Source of the DNA: Fuscovulum blasticum DSM 2131
GTDB taxonomy: Bacteria; Pseudomonadota; Alphaproteobacteria; Rhodobacterales; Rhodobacteraceae
Reading direction: 5' to 3'
NCBI RefSeq assembly: GCF_003034965.1
Contig: NZ_PZKE01000004.1
Location: 62,001-126,000 of the forward strand
Length of the DNA stretch: 64,000 nucleotides
A program made the position numbers and the translations under genes. Positions 35,604 to 47,167 of this stretch are shown piece after piece. The notes below the pieces were generated by a model that had not been told where the DNA came from, made no database searches, and saw nothing but the letters and a program-made list of their open reading frames with translations. Numbering within the stretch: position 1 is the first letter of the stretch; each line of letters starts with the position of its first letter.

Positions 35604-36752
35604 ATGACGACTCTTTCCCCGCAGGAGGTTGCCCGCCCGCGCGCCGCCCTGCCGTTCTTTCTGTCTTACGGAACCATCCCGCTGGCCTTTCTGGGGGCCT
35701 TTGCAGGCGGGTTCTGGGTGATCGCCCTGCCGGTCTACTGCTGGTATCTGTTCTCGATGCTGGATGCGGTAACCGGGCTGAACCTTGATGACGCCAGCCC
35801 GGACACCCCCGAAGACCATCTTGGCCTGTATCGCCTGCTGACCATGGCCTGGTTTCCGGCGCAGTTCGCAACGCTGTGCTTCATGCTGTGGTATGTGCCG
35901 CAGGCCCCGCATCTGGACCTGGGCGCCCGGCTGGGCCTGTTCTTCGGCATCGGGGTGATGACCGGCACCATCGGCCTGCCCTATGCGCATGAACTGCTGC
36001 ACCAAAGCCCGCGGATCGAACGCTGGCTGGGCGATCTTCTGCTGGCAAGCGTGCTCTACTCGCATTTCCGCAGCGAACACCTGCGCGTGCATCACATCTA
36101 TGTCGGCACGCCGCGCGATGCGGTGACGGCCCGCTACAACGAAGGCTTCCACCGCTATTACGCGCGGGTGCTGCGCGATTGCCCGCGGTCGGCCTGGGCG
36201 GCGGAAAAGGCAATGCTGGCGCGGCGGGGCCGTCCGGTGTGGCACCTGTCCAACCCGTTCTGGCGCTATGGCGCGCTGCAACTGGCCATGCTGGCGCTGG
36301 CGCTGCTGCTGGGGGGCTGGGCCGGGCTGGGGCTGTTCCTGTTCCAGGCCGGGGTGGCGGTGTGGCAACTGGAGCTGACCAATTACGTCGAACATTACGG
36401 TCTGACCCGGCGGTATCTGGGCGACGGCCGCTATGAACATGTCCAGCCGCGCCATTCCTGGAATGCGGCCCACCGGGCAACGAACTGGCTGCTGATCAAC
36501 CTGCAGCGCCACTCCGACCATCATTACAAGCCCGACCGGCGGTTTCCGCTGTTGCAGAACTATCCCGCAGACGAGGCGCCGCAACTGCCCTTCGGCTATC
36601 CGATGATGACCTTCGCCGCGATGATCCCGCCCTTGTGGCGCCGGGTGATGAACCCCCGCGTGCGGGCCTGGCGCAAGACCTTCTACCCCGACATCACCGA
36701 CTGGCACGATTACAACAAGGGCCGCACCCCCCTGCCGCACGGCGCCCCTTAA
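35604..36752 (+). CDS. alkB: Alkane 1-monooxygenase (AlkB-type membrane hydroxylase)
   Basis: An integral-membrane di-iron hydroxylase that oxidises terminal methyl groups of alkanes. The 382-residue product has all the histidine boxes: H-E-L-L-H at 129-133, H159 with H163-H164, N-Y-V-E-H-Y-G at 260-266, and L-Q-R-H-S-D-H-H at 300-307. It has about six hydrophobic helices. No rubredoxin, rubredoxin reductase, alcohol dehydrogenase or regulator gene is adjacent, so its electron supply must be encoded elsewhere. The true substrate could be a medium-chain alkane or another hydrophobic chain. Confidence 0.92.
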   Translation: MTTLSPQEVARPRAALPFFLSYGTIPLAFLGAFAGGFWVIALPVYCWYLFSMLDAVTGLNLDDASPDTPEDHLGLYRLLTMAWFPAQFATLCFMLWYVPQAPHLDLGARLGLFFGIGVMTGTIGLPYAHELLHQSPRIERWLGDLLLASVLYSHFRSEHLRVHHIYVGTPRDAVTARYNEGFHRYYARVLRDCPRSAWAAEKAMLARRGRPVWHLSNPFWRYGALQLAMLALALLLGGWAGLGLFLFQAGVAVWQLELTNYVEHYGLTRRYLGDGRYEHVQPRHSWNAAHRATNWLLINLQRHSDHHYKPDRRFPLLQNYPADEAPQLPFGYPMMTFAAMIPPLWRRVMNPRVRAWRKTFYPDITDWHDYNKGRTPLPHGAP

Positions 36753-36778
36753 GCCGCGCAAAGCGCCATTGCCACGCG

Positions 36779-36809
36779 AAAAGGCCCCGCCATGCAGGCA
36801 TGGCGGGGC
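36779..36809 (-). terminator. Hairpin terminator between alkB and ccrM
   Basis: A 12-bp perfect stem (GCCCCGCCATGC and GCATGGCGGGGC, 2-base centre) lies between the convergent alkB and ccrM genes. On the minus strand it is followed by C and TTTT, giving an intrinsic terminator for ccrM. On the plus strand there is no T-tract, so for alkB it could act only as a 3'-end structure. Confidence 0.75.
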
Positions 36810-36866
36810 AGTGGCGTTTCCGGGCGGTCCGGGAACGCAGGCGTCGGAATTCCGGGTTGGAAAGGG

Positions 36867-38076
<1,210 letters not shown>

Positions 38077-38078
<2 letters not shown>

Positions 38079-38706
38079 AAGAGGTTACTGATTTCTCTTG
38101 GCACAAGATGTTGTGGACGGGTGCGAAGGAACGCCTATGCCAAGGGGTAACACCAATTTGTAGAAGCGCCTGAAGATGCGCCTTGGTGGGGTATCCGGCG
38201 TTCTTTTCCCAGCCATAGCCGGGGTGCTGTTGCGCCAAATCCACCATGATCCGGTCGCGTGCCACCTTGGCCACGATCGAGGCGGCGGCGATGGACAGGC
38301 AGCGCGCGTCGCCCTTGACCACGGCCCGTGCCGGAAGGGCCAGCCCGCGCGGCAGCAGGTTGCCGTCGATCAGCGCGAAATCGGCCGGCAGCCCCGCAAT
38401 GGCCCGCTCCATCGCCAGATGGCTGGCGCGCAGGATGTTCAGGCTGTCGATCTCCTCCACGCTGGCATGTGCGACCGAGACGGCCGCATGTTCCTGCAAC
38501 CAGCCGGCCAGCCGGTCACGCGCGGCCGCGCTCAGCGCCTTGCTGTCGGCCAGACCGGGGGGAATACGGCCGGGGTCCAGCCGCACGGCGGCGGCCGTCA
38601 CCGGGCCGGCCAGCGGCCCCCGGCCCACCTCATCGACGCCCACGATATACAGCGCGCCGGCGGCGCGGGCTTCGGTCTCGAATGTGTCATCGGGGGCGGT
38701 GCGCAT
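38077..38706 (-). CDS. rnhB: Ribonuclease HII
   Basis: Cleaves RNA in RNA-DNA hybrids and removes single misincorporated ribonucleotides. The 209-residue enzyme has the conserved [14 protein letters not shown] motif (about residues 23-36) with the metal-binding Asp and Glu, and D-S-K-A-L at 54-58. A later Asp in I-D-G-N near residue 113 and the P-T-K-A-H-L segment complete it. It lies upstream of ccrM in the same direction and could be partly co-transcribed, although the 88-base gap suggests ccrM also has its own promoter. Confidence 0.95.
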
Positions 38707-38709
38707 CGG

Positions 38710-39678
38710 TCAGCCTGTCGTGGTCGGGGTTGCAACGGGGGTCGGCAGCACGGGCAGCACCGGCAGGAAAGAGCCGTTCAGGCTAAGGATGGTCTTCTCC
38801 AGTTCCCGCGTGGCGGGCAGGGCGGGCTGGTCCAGCCGCCGCACCAGGAACCAGTGCCGTTCCACCGGCAGTCCGGGCGCGGGCAGGGTGATCAGGCTGC
38901 CGTTGCGCAATTCGTCGGCCACCGTATGCAGCGACAGGAAGGCAATGCCCAGCCCCGCCATCACCGCCTGCTTGATCGTCTCGTTCGACCCCATCTCGAC
39001 CAGCGACCGTGGCGCCCCTTCGCCCAGCCGTTCCAGATAGCGCATCATCAGGATGCGGGTGCCCGAACCCGGTTCGCGCGCGATGAAGGTCTCGCCCGAC
39101 AGATCGGCGGCGGTCAGCCCCGCCATGCCGGCCAGCGGATGGTCGGGCGGGGCAATCACCCCATGCGGATGCGGGCCCAGCGGCCAGGCCTCGTTCGGCG
39201 GCGTGCGCGGCGGGCGGCCCATGATCGCCAGATCGAAATGCATCCGCTCCAGATCGCCCAGAATCTGTTCGCGGTTGCCCACCTCAAGCACCACCTCGAT
39301 GTCGGGATGCAGCGACCGCAGCACCTTGACCAGACGCGGCGCGAAATACTTGGCGGTCGAGACCACGCCCAGCGTGACCCGCCCCGCGCGGCCATCGCGA
39401 AAGGCCAGCACCTGCTGCACCGCCTGGGTCAGCGCCGCGTCGATCCGGCCGGCGCTGGCCAGCATCACCTGCCCCGCCAGCGTGGGCCCGCTGCCCGATC
39501 CGTCGCCATGGCGATACAGCAGCGGCAGGCCAAGCGCCTCTTCCAGCATCTTGATCTGGCTGTGCACGGCGGGTGTGGTCAGCCCCAGTTCCCGCGCGGC
39601 GGCGGTCATCGACCCGGTCCGCGCCACGGTGGCCAGCGCGCGCAACTGGCGCAGGGTAATCATCTCGGCCGGGTTCAT
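38710..39678 (-). CDS. cbbR: LysR-type regulator CbbR
   Basis: Activator of the Calvin-cycle operon. The 322-residue protein has the LysR helix-turn-helix (about residues 7-65, with S-M-T-A-A-A-R-E-L-G-L-T-T-P-A-V) and a two-lobed effector domain ending in a proline-rich tail. Its match to CbbR rather than a generic LysR rests on the sequence pattern and on being divergent from cbbF. Effectors of CbbR in relatives include RuBP and other metabolites. The ATG at 39678 follows AAGGGAAATCTA; an alternative start five codons in is possible. Confidence 0.92.
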   Translation of the reverse strand: MNPAEMITLRQLRALATVARTGSMTAAARELGLTTPAVHSQIKMLEEALGLPLLYRHGDGSGSGPTLAGQVMLASAGRIDAALTQAVQQVLAFRDGRAGRVTLGVVSTAKYFAPRLVKVLRSLHPDIEVVLEVGNREQILGDLERMHFDLAIMGRPPRTPPNEAWPLGPHPHGVIAPPDHPLAGMAGLTAADLSGETFIAREPGSGTRILMMRYLERLGEGAPRSLVEMGSNETIKQAVMAGLGIAFLSLHTVADELRNGSLITLPAPGLPVERHWFLVRRLDQPALPATRELEKTILSLNGSFLPVLPVLPTPVATPTTTG

Positions 39679-39688
39679 TAGATTTCCC

Positions 39689-39714
39689 TTAAACTGACGA
39701 TAAGAGATTTAAAT
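39689..39714. promoter_or_regulatory. Candidate CbbR binding site, distal inverted repeat
   Basis: TTAAA and TTTAA arms separated by 14 bases, the right arm lying within an ATTTAAAT palindrome, fall in the 93-base gap between cbbR and cbbF. AT-rich dyads of this kind stand out against the GC-rich background and match the T-N-A style of LysR/CbbR sites. Binding is inferred. Confidence 0.5.
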
Positions 39715-39729
39715 TCCATTTGATGTCAA

Positions 39730-39750
39730 AGCAAGTATGTAACTCTTGCT
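39730..39750. promoter_or_regulatory. Candidate CbbR binding site, proximal inverted repeat
   Basis: Arms AGCAAG and CTTGCT separated by 9 bases lie 22 bases before the cbbF start codon. LysR activators typically occupy one recognition site and one activation site nearer the promoter. This repeat is a plausible second site, though it could equally be a leader hairpin. Confidence 0.4.
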
Positions 39751-39771
39751 AGACAGCCATCGGGGATAAAG

Positions 39772-40773
39772 ATGTCAACCCGCCGTGCCTTGCCCGAAAC
39801 CCATGTTCCGGAACCCCTGCGCCCGCTGATGCAAAGCATCGCGACCGCCTCCATCTCTCTGGCCCGCCTGATTGCCCGAAACGGCATTGAGCACAAGTTG
39901 GGCGCCGATGCCGAAGCCACCAATGCCGGCGGCGATTCGCAGAAGGCGCTGGATGTCTGGGCGGACGATCTGTTCCTGAAAGCCGCCCGTGACGGGGGGG
40001 TGCGGCATTATGCCAGCGAAGAGCAGGATCGTGTCGTCGACCTTGGCGCCGGCGACTGGGCGCTGGCGATTGATCCGCTGGACGGGTCGTCCAACATCGA
40101 CACCAACGTGTCGATCGGCACCATCTTCTCGATCTACGCCGCCGCCGACACGCCGGATGCCAGCTTCCTGCGCCCGGTCAGCGAACAGGTCGGCGCGGGC
40201 TATGTGATCTACGGGCCGCAGACGGCGCTGGTCGTCACGTTGGGGCAGGGCGTGCAGCGCTATGCGCTGGACTATGACACCGGCGCCTTCGTTCTGGTCG
40301 AGCCGCAGGTTTCCATTCCCCCGGAATCGAACGAATTTGCGGTGAACGCCTCGAACTACCGGCACTGGCCCAAGCCGATCCGCGCCTATGTCGATGATTG
40401 CGTGGCCGGCGTTGACGGGCCGCGCGGCAAGAATTTCAACATGCGCTGGATCGCCAGCCTGGTGGCCGAGGCGCACCGCATCCTGGCGCGCGGCGGGGTG
40501 TTCCTCTACCCGGCCGATGACCGCAAGGGCTATGAACGCGGCCGGCTGCGGCTGCTGTATGAATGTGCGCCGATTGCCATGCTGTGCGCGCAGGCCGGCG
40601 GCGGTGCCACCGACGGCACCGATCCGATCCTGCAGATGCGGGTGGAAACCCTGCACCAGCGCACCCCGTTCATCTTCGGCACCAGGGCCAAGGTCGCCCG
40701 GATCGCCGCCTATCACGACATGCCTGAAATCGAGTCCGCCCTGTTCGGGCGGCGCGGACTGTTCCGGAGCTGA
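39772..40773 (+). CDS. cbbF: Fructose-1,6-bisphosphatase class I
   Basis: Dephosphorylates fructose 1,6-bisphosphate (and probably sedoheptulose 1,7-bisphosphate) in RuBP regeneration. The 333-residue enzyme has the metal-binding [10 protein letters not shown] at about residues 101-110 and the class I Y-A-S-E-E-Q-D segment before it. It heads the operon, with all following genes in the same direction and short gaps, so control at its promoter sets the entire pathway. Confidence 0.96.
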   Translation: MSTRRALPETHVPEPLRPLMQSIATASISLARLIARNGIEHKLGADAEATNAGGDSQKALDVWADDLFLKAARDGGVRHYASEEQDRVVDLGAGDWALAIDPLDGSSNIDTNVSIGTIFSIYAAADTPDASFLRPVSEQVGAGYVIYGPQTALVVTLGQGVQRYALDYDTGAFVLVEPQVSIPPESNEFAVNASNYRHWPKPIRAYVDDCVAGVDGPRGKNFNMRWIASLVAEAHRILARGGVFLYPADDRKGYERGRLRLLYECAPIAMLCAQAGGGATDGTDPILQMRVETLHQRTPFIFGTRAKVARIAAYHDMPEIESALFGRRGLFRS

Positions 40774-40779
40774 CAGATC

Positions 40780-41652
40780 ATGAGCAAGCGTTTTCCCATC
40801 ATTTCGGTCACCGGGTCGTCGGGTGCCGGCACCAGCACGGTGAAACACACCTTCGAACAGATCTTCCGCCGCGAAGGGATCAAGGCGGTGTCGATCGAAG
40901 GCGACGCCTTCCACAAGTTCAACCGCGCCGACATGAAGGCCGAACTGGCCCGTCGCGCGGCCGAAGGCGACCAGACCTTCTCTCATTTCAGCTATGAGGC
41001 CAACGAACTGGCTGAACTGGAGCGGGTGTTCCGCGAATACGGCGAAACCGGCAAGGGCCGCAGCCGCACCTATGTCCATGACGAGGCCGAGGCCGCCAAG
41101 ACCGGTGTCGCCCCCGGCAACTTCACCGAATGGGCCCCGTTCGAGGAAGGGTCGGACCTGCTGTTCTACGAAGGTCTGCACGGATCGGTGGTGAACGATA
41201 CCGTCGATCTGGCCCGCCTGGCCGATCTCAAGATCGGCGTGGTTCCGGTGATCAACCTTGAATGGATCCAGAAGATCCACCGCGACCGCGCCACCCGGGG
41301 CTATTCCACCGAAGCGGTGACCGATACCATCCTGCGCCGGATGCACGCCTATGTGCATTGCATCACGCCGCAATTCACCCGCACCGACATCAACTTCCAG
41401 CGGGTGCCGGTGGTGGACACGTCCAACCCCTTCGTCGCGCGCTGGATTCCCACGCCCGACGAAAGCCTTGTCGTGATCCGCTTCCGCAATCCGCGCGGCA
41501 TCGACTTCCCCTATCTGGTGTCGATGATCGCCGGGTCTTGGATGACGCGGGCCAACTCCATCGTGATCCCGGGCAACAAGCAGGATCTGGCGATGCAACT
41601 GATCCTGACCCCGCTGATCGAGCGCCTTGTGCGCGACGCCAAGCGCGCCTGA
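40780..41652 (+). CDS. cbbP: Phosphoribulokinase
   Basis: Makes RuBP from ribulose 5-phosphate and ATP, one of two enzymes unique to the Calvin cycle. The 290-residue class I (bacterial) enzyme has P-loop G-S-S-G-A-G-T-S-T at 12-20, the E-G-D-A-F-H-K-F substrate motif near residue 40, and Walker-B-like E-G-L-H-G. It follows cbbF by 6 bases. Confidence 0.97.
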   Translation: MSKRFPIISVTGSSGAGTSTVKHTFEQIFRREGIKAVSIEGDAFHKFNRADMKAELARRAAEGDQTFSHFSYEANELAELERVFREYGETGKGRSRTYVHDEAEAAKTGVAPGNFTEWAPFEEGSDLLFYEGLHGSVVNDTVDLARLADLKIGVVPVINLEWIQKIHRDRATRGYSTEAVTDTILRRMHAYVHCITPQFTRTDINFQRVPVVDTSNPFVARWIPTPDESLVVIRFRNPRGIDFPYLVSMIAGSWMTRANSIVIPGNKQDLAMQLILTPLIERLVRDAKRA

Positions 41653-41670
41653 CATTCGGGAGAAAGCAAG

Positions 41671-43647
41671 ATGAACGCCCCCACCAGAACGGTGTCCGAA
41701 CGCGACATGGCCAACGCAATCCGCGCGCTGGCCATGGATGCGGTGCAGAAGGCGAACTCGGGCCACCCCGGTATGCCCATGGGCATGGCCGATGTGGCAA
41801 CGGTGCTGTTCAACCGCTTCATCACGCTGGACCCGGCCGATCACCGCTGGCCCGACCGTGACCGTTTCGTCCTGTCGGCCGGTCACGGCTCGATGCTGCT
41901 TTACGCGCTGAACCACCTGCTCGGCTATCCCGACATGCCGATGGAGCAGCTCAGCCAGTTCCGCCAGATGGGCGCGCGCACGGCGGGCCACCCGGAATAC
42001 GGCCATGCGCAAGGGATCGAAGTCACCACCGGGCCGCTGGGGCAGGGCATTTCCACCGCCGTCGGTCTGGCGCTGGCCGAACGCATGGCGGCGGCGCGCT
42101 TTCCGGGGCTGGTGGACCATTACACCTGGGTCATCGCCGGCGACGGCTGCCTGATGGAAGGCATCAGCCACGAAGCGGGCGATTTCGCCGGCCATCTGGG
42201 ACTGGGCCGCCTGATCGTGCTTTGGGATGACAACAGGATCACCATCGACGGCGATACCGCGCTGTCCACCTCGACCGACCAGAAGGCCCGCTTTGCCGCC
42301 TACGGCTGGCATGTGGCCGACTGCGACGCGCATGATCCCGAAAGCATCGCCGCCGCGATCACGGCGGCCAAGACCGATCCGCGCCCCAGCCTGATTGCCT
42401 GCCGCTCGGTCATCGGCTTCGGCGCGCCGAACAAGCAGGGCGGCCATGATGTGCACGGCGCCCCTCTGGGCGCCGATGAGATTGCCGCCGCGCGGGCGCA
42501 TCTGGGCTGGCCGCATGAACCCTTCGTCGTGCCCGACGCGATCCGCGACGCCTGGGCGCGGGTCTCGGCCCGGGGGGCGGCGGCCCGCATCAACTGGCTG
42601 CGCAAACTGGCCGCCCACCCCGACCGCGCCGCGTTCGAGGCCGCGCAGGCCGCCGACCCGGCCCCGCTGGCCCCGGCCATGGCGGCGCACAAGGCGAAAC
42701 TGATCGCCGACAAGCCCAAGGTCGCCACCCGCAAGGCCAGCGAAATGGCCATCGAGGTGGTGGCGGGTGCGCTGCCCTTTGTCGTGGGCGGTTCGGCCGA
42801 CCTGACCGGATCGAACCTGACCAGGGCCAAGTCGCAGAAATCTGTGAAGCCCGGCGATTTCTCGGGGTCTTACATCCACTACGGCATCCGCGAACACGGC
42901 ATGGCGGCGGCGATGAACGGCATCGCCCTGCATGGCGGCTTCCGCACCTATGGCGGCACCTTCCTGGTCTTCGCCGACTACTGCCGCCCCTCCATCCGGC
43001 TGGCCGCGCTGATGGGTGTGCCCGTCACCTATGTCTTCACCCATGACAGCATCGGTCTGGGCGAAGACGGGCCCACCCACCAGCCGGTGGAAACCCTGGC
43101 CGGCCTGCGCTGCATTCCGAACCTGACGGTGATCCGCCCGGCAGATGCGGTGGAAACCGCCGAAGCCTGGGAAATCGCGCTGGCCTCGGCCACGACGCCC
43201 ACGCTTCTGGCGCTCAGCCGGCAGAACCTGCCCACCCTGCGCAGCGATGCGGCCGAAAACCTTACCGCGAAGGGCGCCTATGTCCTGCGCGATGTGGCGA
43301 AACGCGACGTGACGCTGATCGCCACCGGGTCCGAAGTGGAAATCGCGCTGGCCGCCGCCGACCTTCTGGCCGCCGACGGCATCGCCGCCGCCGTGGTCTC
43401 GGCCCCTTCGTTCGAGCTGTTCACCGCCCAGCCGGATGATTACCGAACGGCCGTTCTGGGAACCGCGCCCCGCGTCGGCATCGAGGCGGCAATCCGCCAG
43501 GGCTGGGATGCGGTGTTGCGCAGCGACGACGCCTTCATCGGCATGACAGGCTTTGGCGCCTCGGCGCCCGCCCCCGCGCTTTACGCGCATTTCGGCATCA
43601 CCAAAGAGGCCGCCGCCGCTGCGGCCCGCAAACTGACGGGAAAATGA
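41671..43647 (+). CDS. cbbT: Transketolase
   Basis: Moves two-carbon units in the regenerative phase of the cycle using thiamine diphosphate. The 658-residue enzyme has S-G-H-P-G-M near residue 30, the TPP motif G-D-G-C-L-M-E-G (about 158-165) through W-D-D-N, and the E-H-G-M transketolase catalytic glutamate segment near residue 412. A GGAGAAAGCAAG ribosome-binding region precedes it, 18 bases after cbbP. Confidence 0.97.
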   Translation: MNAPTRTVSERDMANAIRALAMDAVQKANSGHPGMPMGMADVATVLFNRFITLDPADHRWPDRDRFVLSAGHGSMLLYALNHLLGYPDMPMEQLSQFRQMGARTAGHPEYGHAQGIEVTTGPLGQGISTAVGLALAERMAAARFPGLVDHYTWVIAGDGCLMEGISHEAGDFAGHLGLGRLIVLWDDNRITIDGDTALSTSTDQKARFAAYGWHVADCDAHDPESIAAAITAAKTDPRPSLIACRSVIGFGAPNKQGGHDVHGAPLGADEIAAARAHLGWPHEPFVVPDAIRDAWARVSARGAAARINWLRKLAAHPDRAAFEAAQAADPAPLAPAMAAHKAKLIADKPKVATRKASEMAIEVVAGALPFVVGGSADLTGSNLTRAKSQKSVKPGDFSGSYIHYGIREHGMAAAMNGIALHGGFRTYGGTFLVFADYCRPSIRLAALMGVPVTYVFTHDSIGLGEDGPTHQPVETLAGLRCIPNLTVIRPADAVETAEAWEIALASATTPTLLALSRQNLPTLRSDAAENLTAKGAYVLRDVAKRDVTLIATGSEVEIALAAADLLAADGIAAAVVSAPSFELFTAQPDDYRTAVLGTAPRVGIEAAIRQGWDAVLRSDDAFIGMTGFGASAPAPALYAHFGITKEAAAAAARKLTGK

Positions 43648-43648
43648 G

Positions 43649-44650
43649 ATGACGGTTAAGGTAGCCATCAACGGCTTTGGTCGGATCGGCCGCAACGTGC
43701 TGCGCGCGATCATTGAATCGGGCCGCACCGACATTGAGGTCGTGGCGATCAACGATCTGGGCCCGGTTGAAACCAACGCGCATCTGCTGCGCTTCGACTC
43801 GGTCCATGGCCGGTTCCCGGGCACCGTGACCACCGGCGAAGACTGGATCGACGCCGGTCGGGGCAAGATCAAGGTCACCGCGATCCGCAACCCGGAAGAC
43901 CTGCCCTGGGCCAATGTCGACATCGCGATGGAATGCACCGGCATCTTCACCGCCCGCGACAAGGCTGCGCTGCACCTGAAGAACGGGTCGAAGCGTGTTC
44001 TGGTCTCGGCCCCGGCCGATGGCGCGGACAAGACCATCGTCTATGGCGTGAACCACGACACGCTGACCAAGGACGATCTGGTCGTGTCGAACGCAAGCTG
44101 CACCACCAACTGCCTGTCCCCCTTTGCCAAGGCGATCCATGACGCCATCGGCATCGAGAAGGGGATGATGACCACCATCCACAGCTACACCGGCGACCAG
44201 CCCACGCTGGATACGATGCACAAGGATCTGTATCGCGCCCGCGCTGCCGCCCTGTCGATGATCCCCACCTCGACCGGCGCCGCCAAGGCCGTGGGTCTGG
44301 TCCTGCCCGATCTGAAGGGCAAGCTGGACGGTTTCGCGATCCGCGTGCCCACGCCGAATGTCAGCGTCGTCGACCTCAAGTTCATTGCCAGGCGCGCCAC
44401 CAGCGCGGACGAGATCAACGCCGCCATCAAGGCCGCCGCCGACGGGCCGCTGAAGGGCATCCTGGGCTATACCGAATTCAAGAACGTCTCGTCCGACTTC
44501 AACCACGACCCGCGGTCGTCGGTGTTCCATCTGGACCAGACCAAGGTGATGGACGGCACCTTCTGCTCGGTCCTGAGCTGGTACGACAACGAATGGGGCT
44601 TTTCCAACCGCATGGCGGACACCGCCGTCGCGATGGGCAAACTGATCTGA
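43649..44650 (+). CDS. cbbG: Glyceraldehyde-3-phosphate dehydrogenase, type I
   Basis: Reduces 1,3-bisphosphoglycerate to glyceraldehyde 3-phosphate in the cycle. The 333-residue enzyme has the Rossmann G-F-G-R-I-G-R at residues 9-15 and the catalytic Cys 151 in S-N-A-S-C-T-T-N-C. An Asp in I-N-D-L at 34-37 favours NAD over NADP. The gene starts one base after the transketolase stop. It may serve the cycle specifically, with a separate glycolytic copy elsewhere (not visible). Confidence 0.96.
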   Translation: MTVKVAINGFGRIGRNVLRAIIESGRTDIEVVAINDLGPVETNAHLLRFDSVHGRFPGTVTTGEDWIDAGRGKIKVTAIRNPEDLPWANVDIAMECTGIFTARDKAALHLKNGSKRVLVSAPADGADKTIVYGVNHDTLTKDDLVVSNASCTTNCLSPFAKAIHDAIGIEKGMMTTIHSYTGDQPTLDTMHKDLYRARAAALSMIPTSTGAAKAVGLVLPDLKGKLDGFAIRVPTPNVSVVDLKFIARRATSADEINAAIKAAADGPLKGILGYTEFKNVSSDFNHDPRSSVFHLDQTKVMDGTFCSVLSWYDNEWGFSNRMADTAVAMGKLI

Positions 44651-44663
44651 GGAACCGAACACC

Positions 44664-45722
44664 ATGGCACTGATCACGCTTCGTCAACTTCTGGACCACG
44701 CGGCCGAACATGGCTACGGCGTTCCGGCCTTCAACATCAACAACATGGAACAGGGCCTGGCCATCATGGAGGCCGCGAAGGCCTGTGACGCGCCGGTCAT
44801 CATCCAGGCCAGCCGCGGCGCCCGCAGCTATGCCAATGACATCATGCTGGCCAAGATGATCGAGGCGCTGGCGCAGATCTACCCGGAAATCCCGCTCTGT
44901 ATGCACCAGGATCACGGCAACAACGAAAAGACCTGCCTCTCCGCCATCAAATACGGCTTCACCTCGGTGATGATGGACGGCAGCCTTGAGGCCGACGCGA
45001 AAACCCCGGCCAGCTATGACTACAACGTCAACGTCACCGCCCGCGTCGCCGAACTGGCCCATTGGGTGGGCGCTTCGGTCGAAGGGGAACTGGGCGTTCT
45101 GGGCAGCCTTGAAACCGGCAAGGGCGAGGCCGAGGACGGCCACGGCGCCGAGGGCGAACTGGACCACAGCCAGTTGCTGACCGACCCGGATCAGGCGGTG
45201 GATTTCGTGAAGAAGACGCAGGTCGATGCGCTGGCCATTGCCTGCGGCACCAGCCACGGCGCCTACAAGTTCAGCCGCAAGCCCACCGGCGACATCCTGG
45301 CGATGAACGTGATCGAGGCGATCCACAAGAAGCTGCCGAACACGCACCTTGTCATGCACGGCTCCTCGTCCGTGCCGCAGGATCTGCAGGACATCATCAA
45401 CGAATACGGCGGCGCCATGCCGCAAACCTTTGGCGTTCCGGTCGAGGAAATCGTCCGCGGCATCAAGATGGGCGTGCGCAAGGTCAACATCGACACCGAT
45501 TGCCGCATGGCCATGACCGGCCAGTTCCGCAAGATCGCCACCCAGAACAAGGCCGAGTTTGACCCGCGCAAGTTCCTGAAACCCGCGATGGATGCCATGC
45601 GCGATCTGTGCAAGCTGCGGCTTGAAGCCTTCGGCACCGCCGGACAGGCATCGAAGATCAAGGTCATCGCGATGGATGACATGGCCAAGCGTTACGCCAG
45701 CGGCGCGCTCAAGGCCGTCTGA
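44664..45722 (+). CDS. cbbA: Fructose-bisphosphate aldolase class II, Calvin-cycle subtype
   Basis: Condenses triose phosphates to fructose 1,6-bisphosphate (and sedoheptulose bisphosphate). The 352-residue zinc aldolase has the M-H-Q-D-H-G-N segment near residue 79 with zinc and catalytic residues, and the later C-G-T-S-H-G-A-Y and M-H-G-S-S-S-V-P motifs typical of the CbbA subtype. Neighbours and spacing place it inside the cbb operon. Confidence 0.96.
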   Translation: MALITLRQLLDHAAEHGYGVPAFNINNMEQGLAIMEAAKACDAPVIIQASRGARSYANDIMLAKMIEALAQIYPEIPLCMHQDHGNNEKTCLSAIKYGFTSVMMDGSLEADAKTPASYDYNVNVTARVAELAHWVGASVEGELGVLGSLETGKGEAEDGHGAEGELDHSQLLTDPDQAVDFVKKTQVDALAIACGTSHGAYKFSRKPTGDILAMNVIEAIHKKLPNTHLVMHGSSSVPQDLQDIINEYGGAMPQTFGVPVEEIVRGIKMGVRKVNIDTDCRMAMTGQFRKIATQNKAEFDPRKFLKPAMDAMRDLCKLRLEAFGTAGQASKIKVIAMDDMAKRYASGALKAV

Positions 45723-45736
45723 CAGGAGATACCACC

Positions 45737-47113
45737 ATGGACCAATCAAACCGCTACGCCCGGCTCGACCTCAAGGAAGCCGATCTCATCGCCGGGGGCC
45801 GCCATGTGCTGTGCGCCTATGTGATGAAACCCAAGGCGGGCTACGGCTACCTTGAAACCGCCGCCCATTTCGCGGCCGAAAGCAGCACCGGCACCAACGT
45901 CGAGGTGTCGACCACCGACGATTTCACCCGCGGCGTCGATGCGCTGGTCTACGAGATCGACCCCGCGAAGGAGATCATGAAGATCGCCTATCCGGTTGAA
46001 CTGTTCGACCGCAACATCATCGACGGCCGGGCGATGCTGTGTTCGTTCCTGACCCTGACCATCGGCAACAACCAGGGCATGGGCGATGTCGAATACGCCA
46101 AGATGCACGACTTCTGGGTTCCGCCCTGCTACCTGCGCCTGTTCGACGGCCCGTCGATGAACATCGCCGACATGTGGCGCGTTCTGGGCCGCGATGTGCG
46201 CGATGGCGGCATGGTGGTGGGCACCATCATCAAGCCGAAACTGGGCCTGCGTCCGAAACCCTTTGCGGACGCCTGCTATGAATTCTGGCTGGGCGGCGAC
46301 TTCATCAAGAACGATGAACCGCAGGGCAACCAGACCTTCGCGCCGCTGAAGGAAACCATCCGCCTGGTTGCCGATGCGATGAAGCGCGCGCAGGACGAAA
46401 CCGGCGAGGCCAAGCTCTTTTCGGCCAACATCACCGCCGATGACCATTACGAAATGGTCGCCCGGGGCGAATACATCCTGGAAACCTTCGGCGAAAACGC
46501 CGATCACGTCGCCTTCCTGGTCGATGGCTATGTCACCGGCCCGGCTGCCATCACCACCGCGCGGCGGCAGTTCCCGCACCAGTTCCTGCACTACCACCGG
46601 GCCGGCCACGGCGCCGTGACCAGCCCGCAGTCAATGCGCGGCTACACCGCCTTCGTGCTGTCCAAGATGTCGCGCCTGCAAGGGGCCAGCGGCATCCACA
46701 CCGGCACCATGGGCTATGGCAAGATGGAGGGCGACGCGTCGGACAAGATCATGGCCTACATGCTGACCGACGATGCCGCCCAAGGCCCGTTCTACCATCA
46801 GGACTGGCTGGGCATGAAACCCACCACGCCCATCATCTCGGGCGGGATGAACGCGCTGCGCCTGCCCGGGTTCTTTGACAACCTCGGCCATTCCAACGTG
46901 ATCCAGACCTCTGGCGGCGGCGCCTTCGGCCATGTCGACGGCGGCACCGCCGGGGCGAAATCGCTGCGCCAAAGCTGTGACGCCTGGAAGGCAGGGGTGG
47001 ATCTGGTCACCTATGCCAAGGATCACCGCGAACTTGCCCGCGCCTTCGAAAGCTTCCAAAGCGATGCGGACAAGCTGTATCCCGGCTGGCGCGAAAAGCT
47101 GGGCGTCGCGTAA
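45737..47113 (+). CDS. cbbM: Ribulose-bisphosphate carboxylase, form II
   Basis: CO2-fixing enzyme, large subunits only. The 458-residue protein aligns in length and numbering with the Rhodospirillum rubrum enzyme: catalytic Lys 166 in G-T-I-I-K-P-K, carbamylated Lys 191 with Mg ligands Asp 193 and Glu 194 in G-D-F-I-K-N-D-E, and the loop-6 region G-K-M-E-G-D. No small-subunit gene is present. Form II enzymes discriminate poorly against O2 and suit low-oxygen, high-CO2 settings, in line with the denitrification genes nearby. A hairpin follows the gene. Confidence 0.98.
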   Translation: MDQSNRYARLDLKEADLIAGGRHVLCAYVMKPKAGYGYLETAAHFAAESSTGTNVEVSTTDDFTRGVDALVYEIDPAKEIMKIAYPVELFDRNIIDGRAMLCSFLTLTIGNNQGMGDVEYAKMHDFWVPPCYLRLFDGPSMNIADMWRVLGRDVRDGGMVVGTIIKPKLGLRPKPFADACYEFWLGGDFIKNDEPQGNQTFAPLKETIRLVADAMKRAQDETGEAKLFSANITADDHYEMVARGEYILETFGENADHVAFLVDGYVTGPAAITTARRQFPHQFLHYHRAGHGAVTSPQSMRGYTAFVLSKMSRLQGASGIHTGTMGYGKMEGDASDKIMAYMLTDDAAQGPFYHQDWLGMKPTTPIISGGMNALRLPGFFDNLGHSNVIQTSGGGAFGHVDGGTAGAKSLRQSCDAWKAGVDLVTYAKDHRELARAFESFQSDADKLYPGWREKLGVA

Positions 47114-47127
47114 GCGGCCTGATACAC

Positions 47128-47147
47128 GGGCGGGGGACACCCCGCCC
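47128..47147 (+). other. Intercistronic hairpin after cbbM
   Basis: An 8-bp perfect stem (GGGCGGGG / CCCCGCCC, 4-base loop) sits in the 54 bases between cbbM and cbbE. No T-tract follows, so it is more likely an RNA 3'-end stabiliser or partial terminator that raises RuBisCO over downstream products. Confidence 0.55.
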
Positions 47148-47167
47148 CCCTTCCTCTGGAGACCGAC

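Noticed and set aside
39775-44037. A 1420-codon open frame on the minus strand opposite cbbF-cbbP-cbbT-cbbG
   Set aside because: Four well-conserved Calvin-cycle genes occupy the plus strand. The antisense product has no recognisable domain and biased composition.
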